Positions 54,854 to 63,473 of a stretch of 64,000 nt of DNA are shown piece after piece. Source of the stretch: Terriglobia bacterium (GTDB taxonomy: Bacteria; Acidobacteriota; Terriglobia; Bryobacterales; UBA6623); assembly GCA_009841225.1 (NCBI GenBank), contig VXMF01000005.1, positions 62,001 through 126,000 on the forward strand. The letters run 5' to 3'. Position 1 is the first letter of the stretch. The number at the start of each line of letters is the position of its first letter. Made by a program: the position numbers and the translations under genes. A model generated the notes under the pieces. That model was not told the origin of the DNA. It saw only the letters and a program-made list of their open reading frames with translations, and searched no databases.

Positions 54854-55825
54854 ATGCAACGCGCTCTGTTGCTCGTGCCACTGCTGTGTTTCCCCACCCT
54901 GTCCGCGGAGACCGTCTCTCTGGCGCGGGACGGAAACCGCATTGAAGTGGAGATCGGCGGACAGCCGTTCACGTCCTTCTACTTCGGGCCGGAGGCAACC
55001 AAACCGTACCTGCATCCGCTGCGATCCGCCGACGGCACAATCGTGACGCGCCGCTACCCGATGGAACAGCTAGCGGGAGAGCAGACCGACCACCGCCATC
55101 ACCGCGGCGCGTGGTTCAGCCACGGAGACGTCAACGGCGTCGATTTCTGGGGCAACGAGCCCGAGCAGCGCAGCCGGGGCAAGAAGGGCATCATCAGCCT
55201 GGTGTCAATCGATACGGTGAAGGTCAGCGGACACAGCGGCACGATTGCCTTCACTTTCAGCTGGAACGATCTCACCGGGACGGCGCTCGTGTCCGAACAA
55301 CGAACAATGACGTTCCATCGAGTCGACGGGGACAACGTCGTCGACTTCGACATCGTGCTCAGCGCACAGAGCGAAACGGTGAAGTTCGGGGACACCAAGG
55401 AGGGCACCTTCGCCGTACGAATGGCTACCGAGCTCGAAGAGCAGCACTTCCGGGCCAAGGGCGTGCCCCGCACGGGCACGATCACGAACGCAAACGGCGC
55501 CAAGACCGAGGCCAACACTTGGGGCAAGCGCTCGCCCTGGGTGGACTATGCCGGCAGCATTGAGGGCAAGCCCAAGGGGATCGCCATCTTCGACCATCCG
55601 GCGAATCCCAAGCATCCGACCTACTGGCACGTGCGCGGATACGGGCTGTTTGCCGCAAACGTGTTCGGCGAGCACGACTTCCACGCTGACGCCAGCCGGG
55701 ACGGCAGCATCACTCTCGCCAGGGGAGAAACGCTCCGCTTCCGCTATCGCGTCGTGATCCACCAAGGATTGGGCGGCGGCGAGCAGATCAACCGCCTGTT
55801 TCGAGCCTGGGCCGAGTCGAACTAG
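54854..55825 (+). CDS. PmoA-family exported protein (DUF6807)
   Basis: A 323-residue secreted protein with a signal peptide (MQRALLLVPLLCFPTLSAE). The PmoA-type core is PYLHPLRSADGTIVTRRYPM, DHRHHRGAWFSHGDVNGVDFWGN, then WVDYAGSIEGKPKGIAIFDHPANPKHPTYWHVRGYGLF. These beta-sandwich proteins occur with glycan-degradation genes in Acidobacteria and Planctomycetes but, despite the name, have no shown methane role. The signal peptide decides the start. Confidence 0.86.
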   Translation: MQRALLLVPLLCFPTLSAETVSLARDGNRIEVEIGGQPFTSFYFGPEATKPYLHPLRSADGTIVTRRYPMEQLAGEQTDHRHHRGAWFSHGDVNGVDFWGNEPEQRSRGKKGIISLVSIDTVKVSGHSGTIAFTFSWNDLTGTALVSEQRTMTFHRVDGDNVVDFDIVLSAQSETVKFGDTKEGTFAVRMATELEEQHFRAKGVPRTGTITNANGAKTEANTWGKRSPWVDYAGSIEGKPKGIAIFDHPANPKHPTYWHVRGYGLFAANVFGEHDFHADASRDGSITLARGETLRFRYRVVIHQGLGGGEQINRLFRAWAESN

Positions 55826-55857
55826 GTCGCCATACATCTAGACCCGTCACCACCGGC

Positions 55858-56235
55858 ATGAGGTATTCGAGAACACGCTTTGAAGAGTGGGTGGATGACG
55901 CTTGGGAGAGCATTCCCGAGTCCATTCGGAGGGAGTTCTCCAATCTGATCATCGCCGTCGAAGACGAGCCCAGTCAGGAGCAACTCGCGAAGGCCAAGGT
56001 GCCTCGCGGAGACACGCTGCTAGGGCTGTATGAAGGCGTGCCCATCAAGCGGCGCGGCTGGTACTACCAGATGGCGCTGCCGGACAGGATTACCTTGTTC
56101 CAAGGCCCCTTGGAACGTTCCTCCGGCAGCGACATCCGGCAGGCGATCTACGAGACCTTGTGGCACGAGCTCGCCCACCACATTGGCATGAACGAGAAAG
56201 AGGTGCGGGCGGCAGAGAGGCGAAAGTTCGGCTGA
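55858..56235 (+). CDS. Small zincin-like metallopeptidase-family protein
   Basis: A 125-residue cytoplasmic protein of the minimal zincin family (DUF1025-like). The zinc motif is H103-E-L-A-H107 followed by HIGMNEKEV, and the preceding conserved strands are TLLGLYEGVPIKRRGW and ITLFQGPLER. Substrates are unknown. It lies 32 bp after the PmoA gene and may be read with it. Confidence 0.88.
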   Translation: MRYSRTRFEEWVDDAWESIPESIRREFSNLIIAVEDEPSQEQLAKAKVPRGDTLLGLYEGVPIKRRGWYYQMALPDRITLFQGPLERSSGSDIRQAIYETLWHELAHHIGMNEKEVRAAERRKFG

Positions 56236-56296
56236 GGGCCGCCGGAACGGCTAAATCACGGCGGGTACAATGGCAGACGCCGCAAGGCCTCGCCTC

Positions 56297-57499
56297 ATGA
56301 ACTTCGATTTCAGCCCCAAGGTCCAAGATTATCGCCAGCGTTTGCTCGCCTTTATGGACGAGCACATCTATCCCAACGAAGCTCTGTTCCGCCAGCAAAT
56401 CTCCGAAGGGGATCGCTGGGCACCGCCGCAGATCCTTGAGGAGCTCAAGCCCAAGGCGCGCGCCGAGGGCCTCTGGAACCTGTTCCTGCCCGACAGCCGG
56501 TACGGCGCCGGCCTGACCAATCTCGAGTACGCGCCGCTGTGCGAAATCATGGGCCGCTCCCCGATGGCCCCGGAGGTCTTCAACTGCTCGGCACCGGACA
56601 CCGGCAACATGGAGGTTCTGGTGCGCTACGGCACCGACGAGCAGAGGGAGCGCTGGCTGAAGCCCCTGCTGGCCGGCGAGATCCGCTCCTGCTTCTCGAT
56701 GACGGAGCCGGACGTGGCCTCGAGCGACGCCACCAACATCCGCTCCACGATCCGTCGCGATGGCGACGAGTATATAGTCAACGGCCACAAGTGGTGGTCG
56801 TCTGGCGCCGGCGAAAAGCGCTGCAAGCTCTCGGTCTTCATGGGTAAGACCGATCCTAGCGCGCCTAAGCACAAGCAGCAGGCCATGATCCTAGTGCCTC
56901 TGGATACACCGGGAGTGAATATCAAGCGCGTCCTGCACGTGTTCGGCTATGACCATGCGCCGCACGGCCACGCCGAGATCCACTTCGACAACGTGCGCGT
57001 TCCCGCTTCGAACATGCTCTTGGGAGAGGGCCGGGGATTCGAGATCGCGCAGGGCCGGCTCGGGCCGGGCCGCATCCACCACTGCATGCGCTCGATCGGC
57101 ATCGCCGAGCGAGCGCTGGAAGCCATGTGCCGCCGTGCAAAGCAGAGGGTGGCTTTCGGCAAAACACTGGCCGAGCACGGCGCACTGCGCAAGGAGATCG
57201 CCGATTCGCGGATGGAGATCGAGCAACTCCGGCTGCTCGTGTTCAAGGCCGCCTACATGATGGACACTGTGGGCAACAAGGTCGCGCGGCAAGAGATCGC
57301 GCAGATCAAGGTGATCGCGCCGAACGTTGCGCTGCGTGTGCTGGACCGGGCGATCCAGGCTCACGGCGCGCTAGGCGTGTGCCAAGACGCCTTCCTCGCC
57401 AGCGCATGGGCGAGCCAGCGTACCTTGCGGCTCGCTGATGGCCCGGACGAAGTCCATCGCGAAGCCGTGGCGAAGCTGGAGTTGCGCAAGTACGACTGA
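56297..57499 (+). CDS. Acyl-CoA dehydrogenase family protein
   Basis: FAD-dependent dehydrogenase of about 400 residues. N-domain ([20 protein letters not shown]), FAD/substrate loop [33 protein letters not shown], the middle strand [33 protein letters not shown], and the C-terminal [11 protein letters not shown]...[20 protein letters not shown] with the usual R-x-x-DGPDEVH. It resembles the ACAD10/11-like branch. An ATG at 56270 also opens the frame, but MNFDFSPK is the family-like start and TACAAT just upstream could be its -10. Confidence 0.9.
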   Translation: MNFDFSPKVQDYRQRLLAFMDEHIYPNEALFRQQISEGDRWAPPQILEELKPKARAEGLWNLFLPDSRYGAGLTNLEYAPLCEIMGRSPMAPEVFNCSAPDTGNMEVLVRYGTDEQRERWLKPLLAGEIRSCFSMTEPDVASSDATNIRSTIRRDGDEYIVNGHKWWSSGAGEKRCKLSVFMGKTDPSAPKHKQQAMILVPLDTPGVNIKRVLHVFGYDHAPHGHAEIHFDNVRVPASNMLLGEGRGFEIAQGRLGPGRIHHCMRSIGIAERALEAMCRRAKQRVAFGKTLAEHGALRKEIADSRMEIEQLRLLVFKAAYMMDTVGNKVARQEIAQIKVIAPNVALRVLDRAIQAHGALGVCQDAFLASAWASQRTLRLADGPDEVHREAVAKLELRKYD

Positions 57500-57858
57500 A
57501 GTTTGCGTGCTTGGCGCCAGTGGGCTGCCCAAAATGGGAAATTGTGAAATCCTTTTCGGAGCGATCCATCCGCGGGAAGCTCTCCCACCGGTTCATGCCG
57601 ACAATCCGACGGCAACTGCGAGGCAAGGACCGTTGACGCAGCCTGTGGGGGCATTGGAGATGTCCAGAGTCTCGTAACTTTTCCAATCCGCCATCGGCGC
57701 AGGCTGCGCTCGTCGACAGTCAGGGCTTGGAGCTTCGCCAGCGAGCGCACCAAGCCGTCCTCGGCGCATTCCCGGGTGAGTACTCTTTGCGCCTTAGCGT
57801 CTTCGTGGCGGATTGACATCATGTGTGAATCAATCCAAAATCAGGCAAGAGGTTTGAT
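57500..57858. other. Intergenic gap before the HsdR-N-like gene
   Basis: A 359-bp stretch where sequence becomes less GC-rich toward its right end. A minus-strand open frame (57361-57822) crosses it into the acyl-CoA dehydrogenase gene but shows no family features. I see no terminator or RNA gene. Confidence 0.4.
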
Positions 57859-58818
57859 TTGCTACTAGAAGACCTAACTGCTGTAATCGAGTCACGGCGG
57901 AGCACCATCCGCAACCACCGTCAGTTCATTAGCGAAAACGAGACCAGAACTCGGATGGCTCTCATTGATCCCCTCCTTAAAGCGCTCGGGTGGGACTCTA
58001 GCGATCCAAGCCGAGTGGCACCAGAATATGGGGTTGAAGACAAGAAAGGCAAACGCGTTGACTATGCATTGAAAGACACTGGCGGCAATCCTGTCGCCAT
58101 TATGGAGGCCAAGCGACTTGGCGAGGATCTTGATGAGCACCTGATTCAACTGATCAACTACGCAAACTTGAGTGGGATCAAATACGCAGGTCTAACGGAC
58201 GGAGACCGGTGGCAACTCTACGACGTGTTCGCCCCTGTGCCAATTGAAAAAAAGCGCATGTTGAATGTGTCTATCGATTCGGAATCACTCCATTCCTCAG
58301 CTCTAAAATTGCTGGTATTGTGGAACCTCAACCTCCAAGATGGAATCCCGGTCAAAGCAGGGACTCCCGTCTTGAATTTCACAGAAGCTTCACCCACCGT
58401 TCCGCAAACACCGATTGACAAGACACTCGAACCTTCCAACACTTGGCTGTCCATCAGTGAGTGCCGCAAGAAAGCGACGGGCAACAAGCCCCAATCCCTG
58501 CGCATCGGAGATGGCACACAGCATCCAATACAGCATTGGAACCAGATCTTGCCACTGTTGGCTCGTGGGCTATTCGACGAGGGCTTACTGCACCGAGGCA
58601 ATACGCCACTGAAGGACCAAGCGGGGAGTCGGCACATCATTGCAAGTGAACCTTCTCATCCGATGGGCAAAGCGTTTACGAAAAAGCTACTGGTCAAAGG
58701 TACTCCCTTCTACCTTGACTTGCATGCGTCTGCAAGGCGGATCTTGGCCGACGTGGAACGACTACTTCGACATTGCGAGAAGACTCCAGACAAGATGCGA
58801 ATTCAATTGAAGCAGTAG
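57859..58818 (+). CDS. Orphan HsdR N-terminal-like nuclease-domain protein
   Basis: A 319-residue protein whose first about 170 residues match the type I restriction HsdR N-terminal (PD-(D/E)xK) domain: ENETRTRMALIDPLLKALGWD, then D68 in RVDYAL and E83-A-K85 in VAIMEAKRLGEDLDEHLIQLINYA, then GLTDGDRWQLYDVF. A TTG start at 57859 is supported by AAGAGG 6 bp upstream; no ATG fits. The C-terminal about 130 residues are unrecognised. No helicase, HsdS or methylase is nearby. Codon and base use look less GC-rich than its neighbours, suggesting transfer. Confidence 0.78.
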   Translation: MLLEDLTAVIESRRSTIRNHRQFISENETRTRMALIDPLLKALGWDSSDPSRVAPEYGVEDKKGKRVDYALKDTGGNPVAIMEAKRLGEDLDEHLIQLINYANLSGIKYAGLTDGDRWQLYDVFAPVPIEKKRMLNVSIDSESLHSSALKLLVLWNLNLQDGIPVKAGTPVLNFTEASPTVPQTPIDKTLEPSNTWLSISECRKKATGNKPQSLRIGDGTQHPIQHWNQILPLLARGLFDEGLLHRGNTPLKDQAGSRHIIASEPSHPMGKAFTKKLLVKGTPFYLDLHASARRILADVERLLRHCEKTPDKMRIQLKQ

Positions 58819-59002
58819 CAGCTATTGCTTCTCTGTTTGGAGAGATTGGGACGGCGGGACAATGGGCGTCACGGAACGGACCGCACGCGCTGGGCGGTTA
58901 CCGTAACCACCCTCGCGCAGTAGGGCTACATGTGCACCTATGCCAAGATCGCCTCGATAGTCCCCACTCCTTGGCGAGTGGACGACCCAAACGGATGCCC
59001 AG

Positions 59003-60721
59003 CTACCTAGCGACGCTCGCAGCACGGATGCCCCGGCCCTCGGACAGGACAATCTCGCGGTTCGGTTCCAGTCCCTCGAGCTTATCGACCTGACCGCTCG
59101 GCCAGCGCGCTTCGAGACTATCAATCACGGTATCGGCCCCGAGCCCAAAGGTAGCGACGACCTCGCTCTGGGAGCAGTAGCTCGATCCGCCCCGCACGAC
59201 CTGTCGCTGCTGGCCCGACGCGCTGGCAAGCGTGAGCAGCGTTCCCAGTCCCGATCTATTGGATTCGGAGCCCACCAGCCGGATTCTCAGATAGTTGTTG
59301 GAGTTTCCGCCATCGTTGCGTAACAGCTTGGCCGGACCGTCATTGGTGGTGATCAATACGTCCAAGTCACCATCGCCGTCGTAGTCTGCATACGCCGCTC
59401 CGCGCCCGACCAAAGGTTCCGCCAGATCATGGCTCGGCGAGGGCGGGACCAGATCGAACCCGCCGCGGCCATCGTTGCGAAATAGCTGCGGCGCTTGAGC
59501 GAATTTCACCGCAGGCTGGACGATCTCGATCTCCTCGTCGAGGTGGCCGTTGGCGCAGAAGATATCCAGATGCCCGTCCAGGTCGAAGTCAAAGAAGAAG
59601 GCCCCGAACGTCAGCGAGAGAAGGCTGTCGCGACCGATCTGGCTGGTCGGGGCCTCGTCCACGAACAGGCCGTTGCCCTCGTTGTGGAACAGGTTCAGCA
59701 TCTCGTTGGCGAAGTTGCCGACCAATAGGTGGAAGCGGCCGCTGCGGTCGTAGTCGGCCGCGTCAACACCCATCGCGCCGCGGGCCTTGCCGTCCTCGGC
59801 ATAGGCAATCCCGGCCGAGACCCCGTGCTCGCTGAACGTGCCATCTCCCTCGTTTCGATACAGCTTGTTTGGCTGGGTGTCGTTGGCTTGGAAGACATCG
59901 GGCCAGCCATCGGAGTCGTAGTCAAAGATGGCGATGCCTAGCGCCTTGGCGGTCGGGTCGTCCACGCCCGCCTTGGCGCTGACATCTTCGAACGTGCCGT
60001 CTCCCCGATTCCGGTACAGCACCGACGGCTGTCCGGTATACGACTCGGGCGTGCAGTACGTCTTGGTGGAGCCGTCCATCGAGCACCACAGGTCCTCGTC
60101 CGTAGACCACTGCACGTAGTTGGCCACGAGCAAGTCCAAGTGCCCGTCTAGGTCGTAGTCAAACCAAGCGGCGCTGGTGCCGAAGCGAGCATTGTCGATG
60201 CCCGCCGACCTGGTTACGTCTTGGAACGTGCCGTTGCCTTGGTTGCGAAACAGCCGGTCGCCATCTAGGACAGTGACATAAAGGTCGCTAAATCTGTCGT
60301 TGTCGTAGTCGGCCGCTGCAACGCCCAGGGCATACATGGCCGAGCCGAGGCCAGCGGCCTCGGTCACATCCTCAAACTTACCCCCGCCCGCGTTGCGATA
60401 TAGCTTGGAGGTAACACCCTCGGCGCTGCCCGCCCAGGGCTTGGAATTCACCAGGAAGATGTCCGGCAGGCCATCGTTGTCGTAGTCAAAGAAGGCGCAC
60501 CCGGATCCCAGTGTTTCCGGCAAGTACTTCCTGCCGGACCTGCCGTTGTGATGCTCGAAGTCGATACCCGCTTCCTGCGTTACGTCGGTAAAGACAACCG
60601 TAGCTTGCGCTGGTCCCCCGGCAGAGCGCTCCGGCTGCGGCACCGGGTGGCCGCAGCCCAGCCAGCCGCATAGCGCCGCAGTCGAGAGGATCTGCTTAGA
60701 GGTGGGCAGAAACATGTTCAT
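59003..60721 (-). CDS. CRTAC1-type FG-GAP repeat protein with ASPIC/UnbV domain
   Basis: Secreted or lipid-anchored beta-propeller protein of 572 residues. The N-terminus (KQILSTAALCGWLGCGHP) suggests an exported, possibly lipidated product. Repeats of the form F-F-D-Y-D-N-D-G-x-x-D (SGCAFFDYDNDGLPDIFLVN, AADYDNDRFSDLYVTV, WFDYDLDGHLDLLVAN, IFDYDSDGWPDVFQAN, FFDFDLDGHLDIFCAN, DYDGDGDLDVLITTN) bind Ca. The C-terminal ASPIC/UnbV segment reads VVRGGSSYCSQSE...LEARWPSGQ. It overlaps the multiheme gene by 26 bp. Confidence 0.88.
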   Translation of the reverse strand: MNMFLPTSKQILSTAALCGWLGCGHPVPQPERSAGGPAQATVVFTDVTQEAGIDFEHHNGRSGRKYLPETLGSGCAFFDYDNDGLPDIFLVNSKPWAGSAEGVTSKLYRNAGGGKFEDVTEAAGLGSAMYALGVAAADYDNDRFSDLYVTVLDGDRLFRNQGNGTFQDVTRSAGIDNARFGTSAAWFDYDLDGHLDLLVANYVQWSTDEDLWCSMDGSTKTYCTPESYTGQPSVLYRNRGDGTFEDVSAKAGVDDPTAKALGIAIFDYDSDGWPDVFQANDTQPNKLYRNEGDGTFSEHGVSAGIAYAEDGKARGAMGVDAADYDRSGRFHLLVGNFANEMLNLFHNEGNGLFVDEAPTSQIGRDSLLSLTFGAFFFDFDLDGHLDIFCANGHLDEEIEIVQPAVKFAQAPQLFRNDGRGGFDLVPPSPSHDLAEPLVGRGAAYADYDGDGDLDVLITTNDGPAKLLRNDGGNSNNYLRIRLVGSESNRSGLGTLLTLASASGQQRQVVRGGSSYCSQSEVVATFGLGADTVIDSLEARWPSGQVDKLEGLEPNREIVLSEGRGIRAASVAR

Positions 60722-63473
60722 GGATGGCCTGACGCTCGTTATTGTCTTCCGGGCTGGCCCGCCGCAACTCAGCGGTACGGGTCTGGGCCGATTCGTCCGC
60801 CTTGTAGCGCAAGAAGAGCGCCTCCTCGCGCTCGGCGGCTTCCAAGTCGCCTAGGCCACGGTAACAGCGCATTCTCGTATAGTGCATCTGCAGGTCCTCT
60901 GGATCGATCTCTGCCACTCGATCCAGCACCTCGACCGCCGCCGAGTACTCCCGGCGCAGAAAGAGGATGTTGGCGATCTCGTTCAGCACCACCCGATCCC
61001 GCGGGTACTGGGCCGCAGCGCCACGCAGGTCCTCAAGCGCGCCGTCGTAGTCTCCGGCTGCCCGCCGTGCCAAGGCACGGAAGTATAGAGCCCGTGGCAG
61101 GCCCGGGGAGAGCTCGAGCGCTTTGTCGAGAAACGGCTCCGCCTCCGACGTTCTGCCTTCCTCGACCATGGACCGGGCAACGTTCAACCAGCCATCCGGA
61201 TGCTGGGGATCGGCGTCGACCGCGCGGTGGAAGGCATGCTCGGCTCCCTTGAGGTCGCCCTGCAGCAACAGGCCGATGCCATAGTCGTTCCATCGCTCCC
61301 AATCGGTCGGCTCCACCTGCGGCGACCATTCGTCGTTCCGGGCACCCACATGGATGACGGTTTCCGCATTCGCCATTTCGATGATCGGCAACACCGGGAT
61401 CCGGTCTTTGATCGCTCCCGGCACATTGGCCGGGATATCCGCCGGATCGTATGTGAACTGGCGGTCGTCGAAGCCCTCTCCGAAGCTGCCGGCGCCGGCC
61501 TTGCCTGCGTAGGCAAACGCCGTGTAGGAGTGCGAGAACTTGCGGTAGTTCAGCTTGGCGCGCAGTGTGAGAGGCCCGCTCGCATCAGCCGGCACAGTCA
61601 GACGGTAGTGAACGACGTCGGCCGCTCCGGGCGGAATTAGCCGGGCGTACAGCAGGCCGCGCATGTGGAACGCGTTGCGCTTGTCGATGGGGTTGCCGTG
61701 CGCGTCAACCTGCAAGGCGCGGTAGAAGTGCGCGCCGGGATCGACAGGGCCGGTGCCTCCCGGCACGGCACCGCTCCAGAATATCCGCTTGCCGGCCGCA
61801 TCCATGGCCTCGAACTCAACCCATACATCGAATGCATCGACCGTGCCGCTGGGAAAGAAATGGCCCACCTTCCTTGTCCGCACAACCACATCGACCCGGA
61901 CCGTTTCGCCCGGCAGAACGCGAGGGACTGCCCTGTCCAGGGGGGCCGCGAGGTTGCCCACCTCGCGCAGCAGGACCGGCCCCCGGCGAGCGCCGGCCTC
62001 CTCTCCGACCGCGAAGCTGGTCGCGGCCGAGAGTTGTCCGGCCGAGCGCATCATCTGGGGCGATGCGGAATCCTCGCCGACCGGTGAAAGCGCGAAGATG
62101 TCGACCGTTACGATGCCGTCCTGCAGGAATTTCGTGACTTCGTCCAGCTGGCGCTGGTCTTGGTTTACGTACGGCACGGCCGAGTTGGCAGCCGCGAAGC
62201 GATGCGAGCGCACCATGCCATTCTTGCTGCCGGGATCGTTCGAGGGCACCAGCGGCATGTGGCAGTCGGCACAATCCTGCGCCTGTTCGGGGTAGTAGAA
62301 CGAGCGAGCTCCCTGCCCCGAGACGCCGCTGGCCTGCCAGTTGTCGTAGGAATTGAAGCCGCGCACCCAGCGATAGCTGTTCACCGGCACGTCCAGATGC
62401 ACTTTGTGGCACGAGGCACAGAATTCGGAACCGTCCTCGCGCATGAACGGCTTCAAGAACGCGCGCCGGTGCGCTGCCGGCGCCGTGTTGGTCACATAGT
62501 TGTGGACCGCTCGGACGATCCCGAACTCGCTCGCCGCCAAGCCGTGCAACTTCGGATACTGGATGACGAATCCCCCGTTGCCCATGGTGTCCGGCACGTG
62601 CACGATGGAGTGGCATGACACACAGGCCAGCCCGGCGTGGGCTTCGGGAGTGTCAAGCTGGTCGCGAACAGGATCCTCGAACATGCCATTGAAGAGCATG
62701 GCGTGGTCGTGGCAGCCAGCGCACCACTTCGAAGCCTCCACTCCCGCGGTTTCCTGCATGTACTCGATCGACTTGCGATAGAACTGGTTGTTGAACGACG
62801 AGAAGCGGTGCATGGACGATTGCCACTGCTCGTACACATCCTTGTGGCACTCGCCGCAGGCGGCGGACTCGAGGAAGAAATCTGACGGTATCTTTCCTCC
62901 GGTCGTGGTCTGGGCGGCCGAGGGGAAGAATGGGCTTTCACGGCCACCACCCTCGTAGTCCATCGACAGCGGCGCCTGCGTGGGATTGATAATCCTCTGG
63001 TCGGCGCTGGGAAACCAGCGCTCCCTGACGGCAGAGTAGGCTGGCAGCAAGAGGGCCACTGCGGCGCAAGCGGCGATCCGCCGGTCCCGCATGCCGACAG
63101 CGAGCAGTACAGCGCCGACGAAGCCGAACGCCGCGTGGATCGCGACGACGGGAAGGTGCGGGCGCGTGGCGCCGATGACGCACAATACCGCTCCCAGCGC
63201 GGCGCAGGCTGAGAGCGCAACCATCGCCCCCCGGTTGGAACGAGCTCGTCGAAACAGCTCGATGCCGGAAAACCACAGCCCGGCAGAGAGGGCGACCCCC
63301 ACTACGACGTGCAGCAAGACGTTGGTGACGTAGAAGATGTCAGCCGACGGAAAGGCTACCAGCCAGCCCGAATTCAGCAGCAAGACGAGGAACGCTGCTC
63401 CGACCACGGCACGCGTCCGCCGGGAACTGCTGGCGGACTCTCTCTCTGCACCGATTCCCGAATGCGACGTCAC
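60696..63473 (-). CDS. Five-heme membrane cytochrome with C-terminal TPR repeats
   Basis: A 925-residue protein. Five predicted N-terminal membrane helices (about 24-165) precede a multiheme region with CxxCH sites in AACGECHKDVYEQW, KWCAGCHDH, LACVSCHS, EFCASCHKVHLD and DCADCHMPL (about residues 205-420). A beta-sandwich-like middle (LPGETVRVDVVVRTRKVGHFFPSGTVDAFDVWVEFEA) follows, then TPR repeats (about 730-895, DWERWNDYGIGLLLQGDLKGAEHAFHRAV and on). Probably an electron carrier or periplasmic scaffold. It is coupled to both neighbours by overlaps. Confidence 0.86.
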   Translation of the reverse strand: MTSHSGIGAERESASSSRRTRAVVGAAFLVLLLNSGWLVAFPSADIFYVTNVLLHVVVGVALSAGLWFSGIELFRRARSNRGAMVALSACAALGAVLCVIGATRPHLPVVAIHAAFGFVGAVLLAVGMRDRRIAACAAVALLLPAYSAVRERWFPSADQRIINPTQAPLSMDYEGGGRESPFFPSAAQTTTGGKIPSDFFLESAACGECHKDVYEQWQSSMHRFSSFNNQFYRKSIEYMQETAGVEASKWCAGCHDHAMLFNGMFEDPVRDQLDTPEAHAGLACVSCHSIVHVPDTMGNGGFVIQYPKLHGLAASEFGIVRAVHNYVTNTAPAAHRRAFLKPFMREDGSEFCASCHKVHLDVPVNSYRWVRGFNSYDNWQASGVSGQGARSFYYPEQAQDCADCHMPLVPSNDPGSKNGMVRSHRFAAANSAVPYVNQDQRQLDEVTKFLQDGIVTVDIFALSPVGEDSASPQMMRSAGQLSAATSFAVGEEAGARRGPVLLREVGNLAAPLDRAVPRVLPGETVRVDVVVRTRKVGHFFPSGTVDAFDVWVEFEAMDAAGKRIFWSGAVPGGTGPVDPGAHFYRALQVDAHGNPIDKRNAFHMRGLLYARLIPPGAADVVHYRLTVPADASGPLTLRAKLNYRKFSHSYTAFAYAGKAGAGSFGEGFDDRQFTYDPADIPANVPGAIKDRIPVLPIIEMANAETVIHVGARNDEWSPQVEPTDWERWNDYGIGLLLQGDLKGAEHAFHRAVDADPQHPDGWLNVARSMVEEGRTSEAEPFLDKALELSPGLPRALYFRALARRAAGDYDGALEDLRGAAAQYPRDRVVLNEIANILFLRREYSAAVEVLDRVAEIDPEDLQMHYTRMRCYRGLGDLEAAEREEALFLRYKADESAQTRTAELRRASPEDNNERQAIHEHVSAHL

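Noticed and set aside
57361-57822. Minus-strand open frame overlapping the acyl-CoA dehydrogenase end
   Set aside because: No recognisable motif and it is largely antisense to a well-supported gene.
58896-58908. GGTTACCGTAACC palindrome after the HsdR-N-like gene
   Set aside because: A single 13-bp palindrome without partner repeats or promoter context; not enough to call an operator or attachment site.
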